This document shows positions 39,744 through 47,483 of a stretch of 64,000 nt of DNA, in pieces. Numbering within the stretch: the stretch's first letter is position 1; each line of letters begins with the position of its first letter. The stretch comes from Clostridiales bacterium. Lineage in GTDB: Bacteria; Bacillota; Clostridia; Oscillospirales; Oscillospiraceae. The stretch covers positions 62,001-126,000 of the forward strand of contig SFLD01000002.1 in assembly GCA_004553545.1 (NCBI GenBank). The letters are read 5' to 3'. A program made the position numbers and the translations under genes. A model generated the notes under the pieces. That model worked only from the letters and a program-made list of their open reading frames with translations, had not been told where the DNA came from and searched no databases.

Positions 39744-40776
39744 AAACCAGGTGAAACTCACGAAGCTTGCGAAGTGCGCCGGCTGCGGGGCCAAGGTGGG
39801 GGCCGGGGTGCTGTCCCAGCTCCTGGAGGGCATCCGGGTCCGCCAGGACCCGAGGCTGCTGGTGGGCTTTGACAAGAGCGACGACGCCAGCGTCTACCAG
39901 GTCACAGACGACCTGGCTCTGGTGCAGACGGTGGACTTCTTCCCGCCCATCGCGGATGATCCCTACCTCTTCGGGCAGATCGCCGCCACCAACGCCCTCA
40001 GCGATGTCTACGCCATGGGGGGCGAGCCGAAGCTGTGCCTGAACATCATGGCCATCCCGGCGGACATGCCCAAGGAGACGGTGCACCAGCTCCTGCGGGG
40101 CGGATACGACAAGGTCTATGAGGCCGGGGCTCTCATCACCGGGGGCCACAGCATCCTGGACGAGGAGCCCAAGTACGGTCTCGCCGTCACGGGCTTCGTC
40201 CATCCGGAGAAGGTGCTGACCAACGCCGGGGCCAGGGCCGGGGACGTGCTGTTCCTCACGAAGCCTCTCGGCATCGGCATCCTGACCACGGCCGCCAAGG
40301 CGGAGATGGCGCCTCCGGAGGCCATGGCTCTCGCCTACCGGCTGATGACCACTCTCAACAAGGCCGCAAGAGACGTGATGGTGAAGTACCGCGTCCACGC
40401 CTGCACGGATGTGACGGGCTTTGGCCTCCTGGGCCACGGGCTGGAGCTGGCCCAGGGCAGCGGCACGGAGCTGCACCTGGACGTGGACGGCATCGCCCTG
40501 ATCCCGGAGGCGCTGGACCTCGCCGCCATGGGCATCCTGCCGGAGGGGATGTACCGGAACCGGGCCTTCGCGGAGGAGAGCGTGGACCCCGGCGCGGTGG
40601 AGCTTGCCAGACAGGACATGCTCTACGATCCCCAGACCTCCGGCGGCCTTCTGATGGCGGTGGACCCGGGGGACGCCGACGCTCTTTTCGCTGAACTGCG
40701 GGGCGCCGTCCCCGCCGCCCAGCGGATCGGGACGGTGGAGACATACCGGGGCGGGAAGCGGATCTTCCTGTACTGA
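39736..40776 (+). CDS. selD: Selenide, water dikinase (selenophosphate synthase)
   Basis: 346 residues. SelD makes selenophosphate from selenide and ATP. The active-site segment is KCAGCGAK, with Cys17 at the Sec/Cys position, so it is a cysteine form. FDKSDDASVYQV, QTVDFFPPIADDPYLFGQIAATNALSDVYAMGG and the AIR-synthase-like second domain with DPQTSGGLL are typical. Coupled to yqeB, its product here probably serves the selenium-containing molybdenum cofactor; selA/selB/selC are not in the window. Confidence 0.96.
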   Translation: MSENQVKLTKLAKCAGCGAKVGAGVLSQLLEGIRVRQDPRLLVGFDKSDDASVYQVTDDLALVQTVDFFPPIADDPYLFGQIAATNALSDVYAMGGEPKLCLNIMAIPADMPKETVHQLLRGGYDKVYEAGALITGGHSILDEEPKYGLAVTGFVHPEKVLTNAGARAGDVLFLTKPLGIGILTTAAKAEMAPPEAMALAYRLMTTLNKAARDVMVKYRVHACTDVTGFGLLGHGLELAQGSGTELHLDVDGIALIPEALDLAAMGILPEGMYRNRAFAEESVDPGAVELARQDMLYDPQTSGGLLMAVDPGDADALFAELRGAVPAAQRIGTVETYRGGKRIFLY

Positions 40777-40811
40777 GACGCCCGGAATGGGGCGGGAAAG
40801 GAGTCTTGAGC

Positions 40812-41291
40812 ATGGTTTTCTTTCTGGAATGCGTGGTGGCCTGCGTGCTCTTCACCGCCGCGCTGGAGGCCCTGGCCGCCAAGCGGCGGGAGGTCTTTGT
40901 CAACGACTATCCGCCCGTGGTGACGGAGAAGCTGCGGGCGCTGGGGATCGTGGCGGAGAAGCCGCCCGCGAGGAAGAGCGATATCATTCGCAAGCTCATC
41001 GCCGTGGTGGTCTTCGCCCTGGTCATTGCTCTGGCGCTGCGCCATTTCAACGGCATCACCACCTTCTCCCAGGCGGCGCTGACGGCATACCTCCTGTGGC
41101 TGGTGGTGGATTGGTACGATTTCCTGGTGGTGGACATCCTGATGGCGCCCTTCGATAAGTTCTACCGTCTCGCGAAGGTGAGCCCGGTGGAGAAGTCTGC
41201 GGTTTGGTTCCACTGTAAGGCAAGCCTTCGGGGCATGGTCCTGGGCCTAGTCTTCGCCCCGCTGGTGGGGCTGATCGTATCGCTGCTGTGA
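40812..41291 (+). CDS. Small membrane protein, unknown family
   Basis: 159 residues with about four hydrophobic segments: FFLECVVACVLFTAALEALA at the N-terminus, LIAVVVFALVIALALRHF, AALTAYLLWLVVDWYDFLVV and GMVLGLVFAPLVGLIVSLL at the C-terminus. I do not recognise the family. The ATG at 40812 follows GGGAAAGGAG at 9 nt; a TTG 6 nt earlier is too close. It is 35 bp after selD and ends at the same terminator, so it belongs to that operon; a transport or anchoring role for the Se/Mo pathway is only a guess. Confidence 0.75.
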   Translation: MVFFLECVVACVLFTAALEALAAKRREVFVNDYPPVVTEKLRALGIVAEKPPARKSDIIRKLIAVVVFALVIALALRHFNGITTFSQAALTAYLLWLVVDWYDFLVVDILMAPFDKFYRLAKVSPVEKSAVWFHCKASLRGMVLGLVFAPLVGLIVSLL

Positions 41292-41309
41292 GCCTTTCGT
41301 ATCGCGAAA

Positions 41310-41341
41310 AAAGCGCCCCCGCCGGACGGCGGGGGCGCTTT
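41310..41341. terminator. Bidirectional terminator between selD operon and sufB
   Basis: A 14-bp stem (AAAGCGCCCCCGCC and complement) with a GGAC loop, A-run before and TTTCT after. Confidence 0.9.
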
Positions 41342-41359
41342 CTGTCGGTTTCTCCGCGC

Positions 41360-42289
41360 TTACTCGGAGAGGAAGCCTTTGAGGATGCAGTCCTCGGCTT
41401 CCTCCTCGGTGAGACCCAGGGTCTCCAGCTTCAAAAGCTGGTCGCCCGCGATCTTGCCGATGGCGGCCTCGTGGATGAGCTGGGCCTCGGTGGAGTTGGC
41501 GGTGATGGCGGGGATGGAGCGGATGTTGGCCTGGTCCATGATGATAGAGTCGCACTGGACGTGGCCGAAGCACTGGGCGTTGCCCACCATCTGGGGGTAG
41601 AAGACCTGGGAGGAGGTGCCCTGGGCCACAGACCGGGAGATGACTCTCCCCTTGGCCCCCTCGCCGTTGAGCTCGATGACCATGTCGCTCTCGGCGTGCT
41701 GCTCCCCATGGGTCAGGAGGCGCTCGGTGACCACGGCCTCAGCCCCCTTGCCGCAGACGATCCTCGTCTTGCGGAGGGTGGAGTCGATGCCCCGGATCTG
41801 GGTGGTCTCCATGGTGAGGGAAGCGCCTTCCTCCAGGTAGACCACCGTCTCCGGGTTCATGATCCGGCCGCCGGTGCCGTCGCCCTCGCCGTAGTGCTTC
41901 TCGGTGTACTTCACGTGGGAGTTCTTCCCCACGTAGAAGGTGTGGAGGCCGTCGTGGCGGCTCTCCTCGCTACCGCAGTTGTGGATGCCGCAGCCGGCCA
42001 CGATGTCCACATCGCAGTTCTCGCCGATGTAGAAATCGTTGTAGACCATCTCTTTGATGCCGGGCTTCGTGATGATGACGGGGATGTGGCACTGCTCGCC
42101 CTGCGTCCCGTCCTTCACCCGGATGTCGATGCCGGACTTGCCGTCCGTCTTGCCGGTGATCTCGATATTTTCCGTGGACTGGCGGCCGTCACAGCCGCAG
42201 TCCTTGCGGATGTTGAAGGCCCCCACGGGCTTTCCGATGAGGTCCGCGATCTTTTCCAGCAGTTCGCGGTCCACCTGAGATTCCATCAT
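41360..42289 (-). CDS. SufB/SufD-family Fe-S scaffold protein (minimal SmsB type)
   Basis: 309 residues, much shorter than SufB (about 470). The C-terminal beta-helix core typical of SufB/SufD is present (GEQHAESDMVIELNGEGAKGRVISRSVA, SIIMDQANIRSIPAI, LIHEAAIGKIAGDQLLKL with the conserved Glu-Ala-Ala). The N-terminal part is reduced and carries cysteines CGCDG and CGIHNCG. With the adjacent ATPase it forms a two-gene SufC-SufB pair like the minimal SUF-like systems of archaea and anaerobic bacteria. The ATG overlaps the sufC stop (ATGA), which fixes the start. Confidence 0.9.
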   Translation of the reverse strand: MMESQVDRELLEKIADLIGKPVGAFNIRKDCGCDGRQSTENIEITGKTDGKSGIDIRVKDGTQGEQCHIPVIITKPGIKEMVYNDFYIGENCDVDIVAGCGIHNCGSEESRHDGLHTFYVGKNSHVKYTEKHYGEGDGTGGRIMNPETVVYLEEGASLTMETTQIRGIDSTLRKTRIVCGKGAEAVVTERLLTHGEQHAESDMVIELNGEGAKGRVISRSVAQGTSSQVFYPQMVGNAQCFGHVQCDSIIMDQANIRSIPAITANSTEAQLIHEAAIGKIAGDQLLKLETLGLTEEEAEDCILKGFLSE

Positions 42290-43026
42290 GCGCCTTCGCC
42301 TCCTCTCGCCAGCACGGGACATGCCCCCAGGGTGTCCGCCAGGATCTGGGGCAGGATGTCATTGGCGCTGCCCCGGTGGCGGATCTCGCCGCCGCCCACC
42401 ACGACGACCTCGTCCGCCAGGGAAATGATACGCTCCTGGTGGGAGATGATGACCATGGTGGCCCGGCCCTGGTCGTGGATCTGCTGGAAGGTCTCCGTCA
42501 GTCGGGCGAAGCTCCAGAGGTCAATGCCGGCCTCGGGCTCGTCGAAGATCATGAGCTCGGCGTTCCGGGCCAGGAGGGTCGCGATCTCGATGCGCTTGAC
42601 CTCGCCGCCGGAGAGGGAGACGTCCACCTCCCGGTCGAGATAATCGTTGGCGCAGAGGCCCACCCGGGTCAGGTACTGGCAGCACTGGTCCTTGCTGAGT
42701 TTGTCGTTGCCGCTGGCCAGGGTCAGCAGGCGCTTCACCGTGATGCCCTTGAAGCGGGGAGGCTGCTGGAAGCCGTAGCTGATGCCGAGCCGCGCCCGCT
42801 CGGTGATGGAGAGATTCGTGATGTCCTGGCCGTTCCAGAGGATCTGGCCGGAGGTGGGCTGGACCAGGCCCATGATGACCTTGGCCAGGGTGGTCTTGCC
42901 GCCGCCGTTGGGGCCGGTGAAGACCATGAGCTTATGGTCCGGCACCGTCAGGGAGACGCCCTTCAAAATATCCAGCGAGCCGCCCTCGTCCTGGACGGTG
43001 TAGCGGATGTCCTTCAGTTCCAGCAT
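42286..43026 (-). CDS. sufC: Fe-S cluster assembly ATPase SufC
   Basis: 246 residues. ABC-type ATPase with Walker A GPNGGGKTT (38-46), Q-loop in YGFQQPPRFKG, signature LSGGEVKRIEIA and Walker B LMIFDEPEAGIDLW, all in the SufC style. It energises the SufB-type scaffold encoded by the coupled downstream gene. No sufS, sufU or sufD is nearby, so sulfur must come from a cysteine desulfurase elsewhere or directly from sulfide. Confidence 0.94.
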   Translation of the reverse strand: MLELKDIRYTVQDEGGSLDILKGVSLTVPDHKLMVFTGPNGGGKTTLAKVIMGLVQPTSGQILWNGQDITNLSITERARLGISYGFQQPPRFKGITVKRLLTLASGNDKLSKDQCCQYLTRVGLCANDYLDREVDVSLSGGEVKRIEIATLLARNAELMIFDEPEAGIDLWSFARLTETFQQIHDQGRATMVIISHQERIISLADEVVVVGGGEIRHRGSANDILPQILADTLGACPVLARGGEGA

Positions 43027-43082
43027 GGTGTCTGAAACCTCCTTTTGCAGATGTGTGGCAGGGAAACTGTCATAACTTTGTC

Positions 43083-43111
43083 AGTCTAGCAGAGAAACGG
43101 GAAAAATGCAA
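43083..43111 (-). promoter_or_regulatory. Promoter of sufCB
   Basis: Minus strand: -35 TTGCAT (43106-43111), 17-bp spacer, -10 TAGACT preceded by TGC (43083-43088); start codon about 57 bp downstream. Confidence 0.75.
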
Positions 43112-43258
43112 GGCATTCCACGAAAACCCGCCGGGTTGGAGGGATTTTTTGCTCCGTCCCGGCGGTGGCCCCCTTAGGATGCCCACCTTTCCCGGCTTCC
43201 CATCCGCACCCCGGCCCGCTTTCCGGCATAGGTTGGGAAAGGAAAGGAGCGGATGGCA

Positions 43259-43990
43259 ATGGACGATATGACATACGGGGGCTACGATTACCGGCAGAAC
43301 CAGCGGCTTTGGCAGCGGGTGGCCCCCAGCATGGCCCCCTATCCGGAGAGCGCCTGGCCCCCGGCGGCGGGCGGCGGGATGGCGGGCGCCGCCGGGACGG
43401 GGATGGCTCCCGCGGCGGGAACGGCCCCCTCCGGCGGTGCGGCTCCCTCCGCCGGGACGGCGGGGACGGCCTCCGGCGCCGGGACCACCGGAGCGGACGC
43501 CGCCCTGGAGAGCCTGCCCGGCGCGGTGAGCGATCCCTGCTGCATGGGCTCCGCCGCCAGGGACGACCTCGCGGTGCTGGAGGGCTTCCGGGACCAGGAG
43601 GCGGCGGACCGGCGGTACTACCAGGCCATGCTGCGCTTGGCTCCGGCGGCGGCGCGGCCCGCCCTCCGGGAGCTCATGGCCCGGAAGCAGGCCCACAGCC
43701 GGTATCTGGGGGCCCTGCTCTACCTCATCACCGGCCAGAGCCGTCCGGAGACCCTGGACTGCCAGCGAATCTATGTGGGCAATTGGTGTCCCGCCCTGCG
43801 CCAGCGCTACCATGAGGAGGCCTGCGCCGGCTTCAACTACCTGCGGGCGGCGGACGGCACCGCGGACCCCTGCCTCCAGAAGGCCTACCAGCGCCTCTCG
43901 GAGGAGAGCTACCAGCAGGCGGAGTGGGTGACGGGACTGCTGGAAAAGGCCCTGGGTTCCTCTTGCACCCGGCCGGGGATGGGTGTATAA
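43259..43990 (+). CDS. Ferritin-like-domain protein with low-complexity linker
   Basis: 243 residues. After a short Tyr/Gln-rich N-terminus (MTYGGYDYRQNQRLWQRV) comes an Ala/Gly/Thr/Pro-rich linker (about 33-80). The C-terminal 145 residues form helices with DLAVLEGFRDQEAADRRYY, LMARKQAHSRYLGALLYL and YHEEACAGFNYL, resembling the four-helix ferritin-like fold; some metal ligands of ferritins (an ExxH pair) are not clearly conserved. A spore-coat or storage role is possible but unproven. ATG 43259 is favoured over 43253 by spacing to GGAAAGGAG. Confidence 0.75.
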   Translation: MDDMTYGGYDYRQNQRLWQRVAPSMAPYPESAWPPAAGGGMAGAAGTGMAPAAGTAPSGGAAPSAGTAGTASGAGTTGADAALESLPGAVSDPCCMGSAARDDLAVLEGFRDQEAADRRYYQAMLRLAPAAARPALRELMARKQAHSRYLGALLYLITGQSRPETLDCQRIYVGNWCPALRQRYHEEACAGFNYLRAADGTADPCLQKAYQRLSEESYQQAEWVTGLLEKALGSSCTRPGMGV

Positions 43991-44041
43991 TGGCGAAAAA
44001 CCGGGAGGGAGCGTCCCTCCCCACACCAAGGAGGTCAGCCC

Positions 44042-44866
44042 ATGGAGGCGAACATCACGAGAGAGCAGGCCCTGGCCCTGCTGAGAGAGTATAACGAGGA
44101 ACCCTTCCACATCCAGCACGCCCTGACGGTGGAAGGCGTGCTGCGCTGGTACGCCCGGGAGCTGGGCTGCGGCGCGGACGAGGAATTCTGGGCCCTGGCG
44201 GGGCTGCTGCACGACATCGATTTCGAGCGCTGGCCGGAGGAGCACTGCCGCAAGGCCCCGGAGCTGCTGGAAAAGGGCGGCTGCTCGCCGGAGCTGATCC
44301 ACGCCGTCTGCTCCCACGGGTACGGCATCTGCTGCGACGTGGAGCCCGTCCACGAGATGGAGAAGGTCCTCTTCGCGGCGGATGAGCTGACGGGGCTCAT
44401 CGGCGCGGCGGCCCGGATGCGGCCCAGCAAGTCCGTCCAGGACATGGAGCTCTCCAGCCTGAAAAAGAAGTTCAAGGACAAGAAGTTTGCCGCTGGCTGC
44501 TCCCGGGACGTCATCCGCACCGGCGCCGAGCGCCTTGGCTGGGAGCTGGACACCCTGCTGGAGCGGGACCATCGAGGCCATGCGCTCCTGCGAGGAGGGC
44601 ATTCAGCAGGAGATGGCCCGGCTGGGCCTGGCATGAGCCGTCCCGACCGGACACAGCCCCCGACCGTGACGGAGAGGGTGTCTGCCGCACCCGCAGGGGC
44701 GGACCTATGTGTCGTTTTCTGCGGAAGGGACCTGGATCGGTTTTCCCGGCGGCGTGCGCGGCGGGAAAGATCCCTCTCAGGCCGCACAAGTGTGAAAACA
44801 GGCCGCCCCATAGGGGCGGCCTGTTTTTGCGCGCAGCCGGGCTGCGGATCTTTTACTTCCCGATGA
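44042..44866 (+). CDS. HD-domain hydrolase with frameshifted C-terminus
   Basis: The first about 175 residues are a compact HD-domain phosphohydrolase: HIQHALTVEGVLRWYA, LAGLLHDIDFERWPEEH (HD motif), CSHGYGICCDVEPVHEMEKVLFAADEL. An extra G in GGG at 44565-44567 shifts the frame; without it the protein would end normally at 44636 after ERTIEAMRSCEEGIQQEMARLGLA, about 197 residues. As written it runs on through a repeat element and the terminator to 44866, adding a Ser/Arg-rich tail and overlapping ackA. The substrate is unknown. GGAGGTCAGCCC precedes the ATG. Confidence 0.8.
   Translation: MEANITREQALALLREYNEEPFHIQHALTVEGVLRWYARELGCGADEEFWALAGLLHDIDFERWPEEHCRKAPELLEKGGCSPELIHAVCSHGYGICCDVEPVHEMEKVLFAADELTGLIGAAARMRPSKSVQDMELSSLKKKFKDKKFAAGCSRDVIRTGAERLGWELDTLLERDHRGHALLRGGHSAGDGPAGPGMSRPDRTQPPTVTERVSAAPAGADLCVVFCGRDLDRFSRRRARRERSLSGRTSVKTGRPIGAACFCAQPGCGSFTSR
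44795..44827. terminator. Bidirectional terminator between the HD gene and ackA
   Basis: A 15-bp stem (AAAACAGGCCGCCCC and complement) with an ATA loop, with A- and T-runs at its ends. Upstream (about 44695-44790) lie a TAGGGGC-type palindrome half and a copy of the dispersed hairpin element (core 44734-44773). Confidence 0.9.
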
Positions 44867-46055
44867 TCTCCGCGGTATCCATGGCGATCATGAGCTCCTC
44901 GTTGGTGGGGACCAGGAGGACCTTGACCTTGGAATCGGCGGTGGAGAGGACGGCTTCCTTGCCGCGGACGTTGTTGGCCTGCTCGTCCAGCTTCAGGCCC
45001 AGGAACTCGAGGCCCTGGCAGACCTCGGCACGGACGCCGATGTCGTTCTCGCCCACGCCGGCGGTGAAGACCACGGCGTCCACCCCGCCCATGGCGGCGG
45101 CGTAAGCGCCGATGTACTTCTTGACCTCATAGCAGAACTTCTCCCGGGCCAGGGCGGCGCGCTCGTTGCCCTCGGCAGCGGCGGACTCCAGGTCGCGGAA
45201 GTCGGAACCCACGCCGGAGATGCCCTGCATGCCGGACTTCTTGTTGAGGACGTTCAGCATGCCGTCGATGTCCATGTCATAGCGGTGCATGAGATACTGC
45301 ATGGCGCCGGCGTCCAGATCGCCGGAGCGGGTGCCCATGGGCAGGCCGGCCAGGGGAGTGAAGCCCATGGAGGTATCCACGCTCTTACCGCCGTCCACGG
45401 CGGCGATGGAGGAGCCGTTGCCCAGGTGGCAGGTGATGATCTTCAGCTCAGAGGGGTCCTTGCCCAGCATGGCGGCGGCCCGCTGGGAGACATAGCGGTG
45501 AGAGGTGCCGTGGAAGCCGTAGCGGCGGACCTTGTCCTTCTCATAGTACTCATAGGGCAGGGCGTAGAGATAGGCCTTGGGAGGCATGGTCTGATGGAAG
45601 GCGGTGTCGAACACGCCCACCATGGGGACGTTGGGCATGCACTTCTTGCAGGCCTCGATGCCGATGATATTGGCGGGGTTGTGGAGGGGAGCCAGGGGGA
45701 TGTTGTCCTGCAGGGCCTGCATGACGGCGTCGCTGATCTCCACGGAGCAGGCGAAGGTCTCAGCGCCGTGCACCACGCGGTGACCCACAGCGTCGATCTC
45801 GTCCATGGAGGCGATGACGCCGTTCTTGGGGTCCACCAGGGCGTCCAGCACGGCCTGGATGGCCTCGGCATGGGTGGGCATGGCCACGTCGATGGCGTCC
45901 AGCTTCTCCTTGCCCTCGATCTGGGGCTTGTAGGTGAACTTGCCGTCGATGCCGATGCGCTCGCAGAGGCCCTTGGCCAGCAGCTCGCCGGTGGCGGGGT
46001 TCAGGAGCTGATACTTCAGGGAGGAACTGCCTGCGTTGATGACTAAGATATTCAT
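44853..46055 (-). CDS. ackA: Acetate kinase
   Basis: 400 residues. AckA makes ATP and acetate from acetyl phosphate, a main energy step of fermenters. It starts MNILVINAGSSSLKYQLL and carries VGHRVVHGAE, FDTAFHQTMPP, RRYGFHGTSHRYVS, LGNGSSIAAV and GVGENDIGVRAEVC, all acetate-kinase signatures. The ATG at 46055 gives the standard length; upstream open frame is leader. pta is not adjacent. It is divergent from tmcAL. Confidence 0.98.
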   Translation of the reverse strand: MNILVINAGSSSLKYQLLNPATGELLAKGLCERIGIDGKFTYKPQIEGKEKLDAIDVAMPTHAEAIQAVLDALVDPKNGVIASMDEIDAVGHRVVHGAETFACSVEISDAVMQALQDNIPLAPLHNPANIIGIEACKKCMPNVPMVGVFDTAFHQTMPPKAYLYALPYEYYEKDKVRRYGFHGTSHRYVSQRAAAMLGKDPSELKIITCHLGNGSSIAAVDGGKSVDTSMGFTPLAGLPMGTRSGDLDAGAMQYLMHRYDMDIDGMLNVLNKKSGMQGISGVGSDFRDLESAAAEGNERAALAREKFCYEVKKYIGAYAAAMGGVDAVVFTAGVGENDIGVRAEVCQGLEFLGLKLDEQANNVRGKEAVLSTADSKVKVLLVPTNEELMIAMDTAEIIGK

Positions 46056-46169
46056 TGCTTTCGTACTCCTCTTTTCTGGCGGCCTCTTGCGCAGGCCGCT
46101 GTTTTCGTATAGAATAGACAGGGAACGTCGAACCCGCCGGTCCATCATCCCGGCGAACACCTGTCACTT

Positions 46170-46197
46170 ATTATAGCAGGATTTCCACAGGGCGCAA
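46170..46197 (-). promoter_or_regulatory. ackA promoter
   Basis: Minus strand: -35 TTGCGC (46192-46197), 16-bp spacer, perfect -10 TATAAT with TGC extension (46170-46175). The leader is about 108 nt. Confidence 0.75.
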
Positions 46198-46250
46198 CGG
46201 CGTTTTTACCAAATTGTCATTTTTTTGTTACCGGATCGGGGGGAATTTGC

Positions 46251-47450
46251 ATGGCGGCAGCTGGTATCATAGCAGAGTACAATCCCCTTCACCGGGGACA
46301 CTGCCATCAGCTGCGGCGGATCCGGGCCCTTTTGGGGGAGGAGACGCCGGTGATCTGCGCCATGAGCGGGAACTTCGTCCAGCGGGGGGACTTCGCGCTG
46401 CTGCCCAAGCACGCCCGGGCGGAGGCCGCCGTCCGCTCTGGGGCGGACCTGGTGCTGGAGATCCCCCTCTCCTGGGCCTGCGCCCCGGCGGAGCGCTTTG
46501 CCCAGGGCGGCGTCGAGGTCCTTCAGGCCACGGGTCTTGTGACGGACCTGGTCTTCGGCAGTGAGAGCGCCGACGCCGAGGCCATCCGGACGGCGGCGGA
46601 AGCCCTGCTGAGCCCGGATCTCCCGGAGGCCCTCCGGCGGGAACTGGCGGGGCCCCGCAGCTTCGCCGCCGCCCGGCAGCGGGCCCTGGCGTCGCTCATC
46701 GGGGAGGAGGGGGCGGAGGTCCTCTCCCGGCCCAACGATATCCTGGCGGTGGAGTACGCCAAGGCCCTTTCGCGGGAGGGAAGCGAGATCCGTCTCGTGC
46801 CCATCCTCCGGCAGGGGGCGGGCCACGACCAGGACGGCGGGGAGTACCCCTCCGCCGGGAGCATCCGGCGGATGCTCCAAGAGGGGCGGCGGACGGAGGC
46901 GCTTGCCGCCATGGCCCCCGCCATGGGGGAGATCTATGAGGCGGAGGAGGCCCGGGGCCGGGCCCCGGTCTTTGCCGCGGGCGCCCAGCGGGCCATCCTG
47001 GCCCAGCTCCGGCGGATGGAGGAGACGGACTTCCTGGCTCTGGACGCCGGAGGCGAGGGGCTGGGATACCGGCTGGCAGCTGCCGCCCGGGAGGCAGCCT
47101 CCCTGGAGGAGCTGCTGGACCGGGCCAAGACCAAGCGCTACGCCTATGCCCGGCTCCGGCGGCTGGTCCTCTGGGCCTATCTGGGCCTTTTTCCGGAAAC
47201 GCTTCCAGTCCGGGTGCCGTACCTCCGTCCCCTGGCCATGAATGCCCGGGGCCGGGCGCTCCTGGCCGCGATGCGGAAGGGAGCCGCCCTGCCCATCCTG
47301 ACAAAGCCCGCCGACGTCCGGCGGCTTTCCCCCGAGGCCCAGGCGGTCTTCCGGCAGGAGGTCCTGGCCACGGACCTCTATACCCTGGCCTTTCCCGGCG
47401 AGCCCGCCCCCGGCGGGGCGGAGTGGCGGGAGGGGCCCCGGGTGCTGTGA
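46251..47450 (+). CDS. tmcAL: tRNA(Met) cytidine acetate ligase
   Basis: 399 residues. TmcAL (YlbM) makes N4-acetylcytidine at the wobble position of elongator tRNA-Met using acetate and ATP. The nucleotidyltransferase start GIIAEYNPLHRGHCHQL holds the HxGH-type motif, then MSGNFVQRGDFALLPKHARAEAAV and GSESADAEAI; YPSAGSIRRML follows. Length agrees. It is divergent from acetate kinase, whose product acetate is its substrate; the two may be linked by regulation or chance. Confidence 0.95.
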   Translation: MAAAGIIAEYNPLHRGHCHQLRRIRALLGEETPVICAMSGNFVQRGDFALLPKHARAEAAVRSGADLVLEIPLSWACAPAERFAQGGVEVLQATGLVTDLVFGSESADAEAIRTAAEALLSPDLPEALRRELAGPRSFAAARQRALASLIGEEGAEVLSRPNDILAVEYAKALSREGSEIRLVPILRQGAGHDQDGGEYPSAGSIRRMLQEGRRTEALAAMAPAMGEIYEAEEARGRAPVFAAGAQRAILAQLRRMEETDFLALDAGGEGLGYRLAAAAREAASLEELLDRAKTKRYAYARLRRLVLWAYLGLFPETLPVRVPYLRPLAMNARGRALLAAMRKGAALPILTKPADVRRLSPEAQAVFRQEVLATDLYTLAFPGEPAPGGAEWREGPRVL

Positions 47451-47483
47451 TGCCCCGGCGAACCTTGCGAAAAAGGAGTTACC

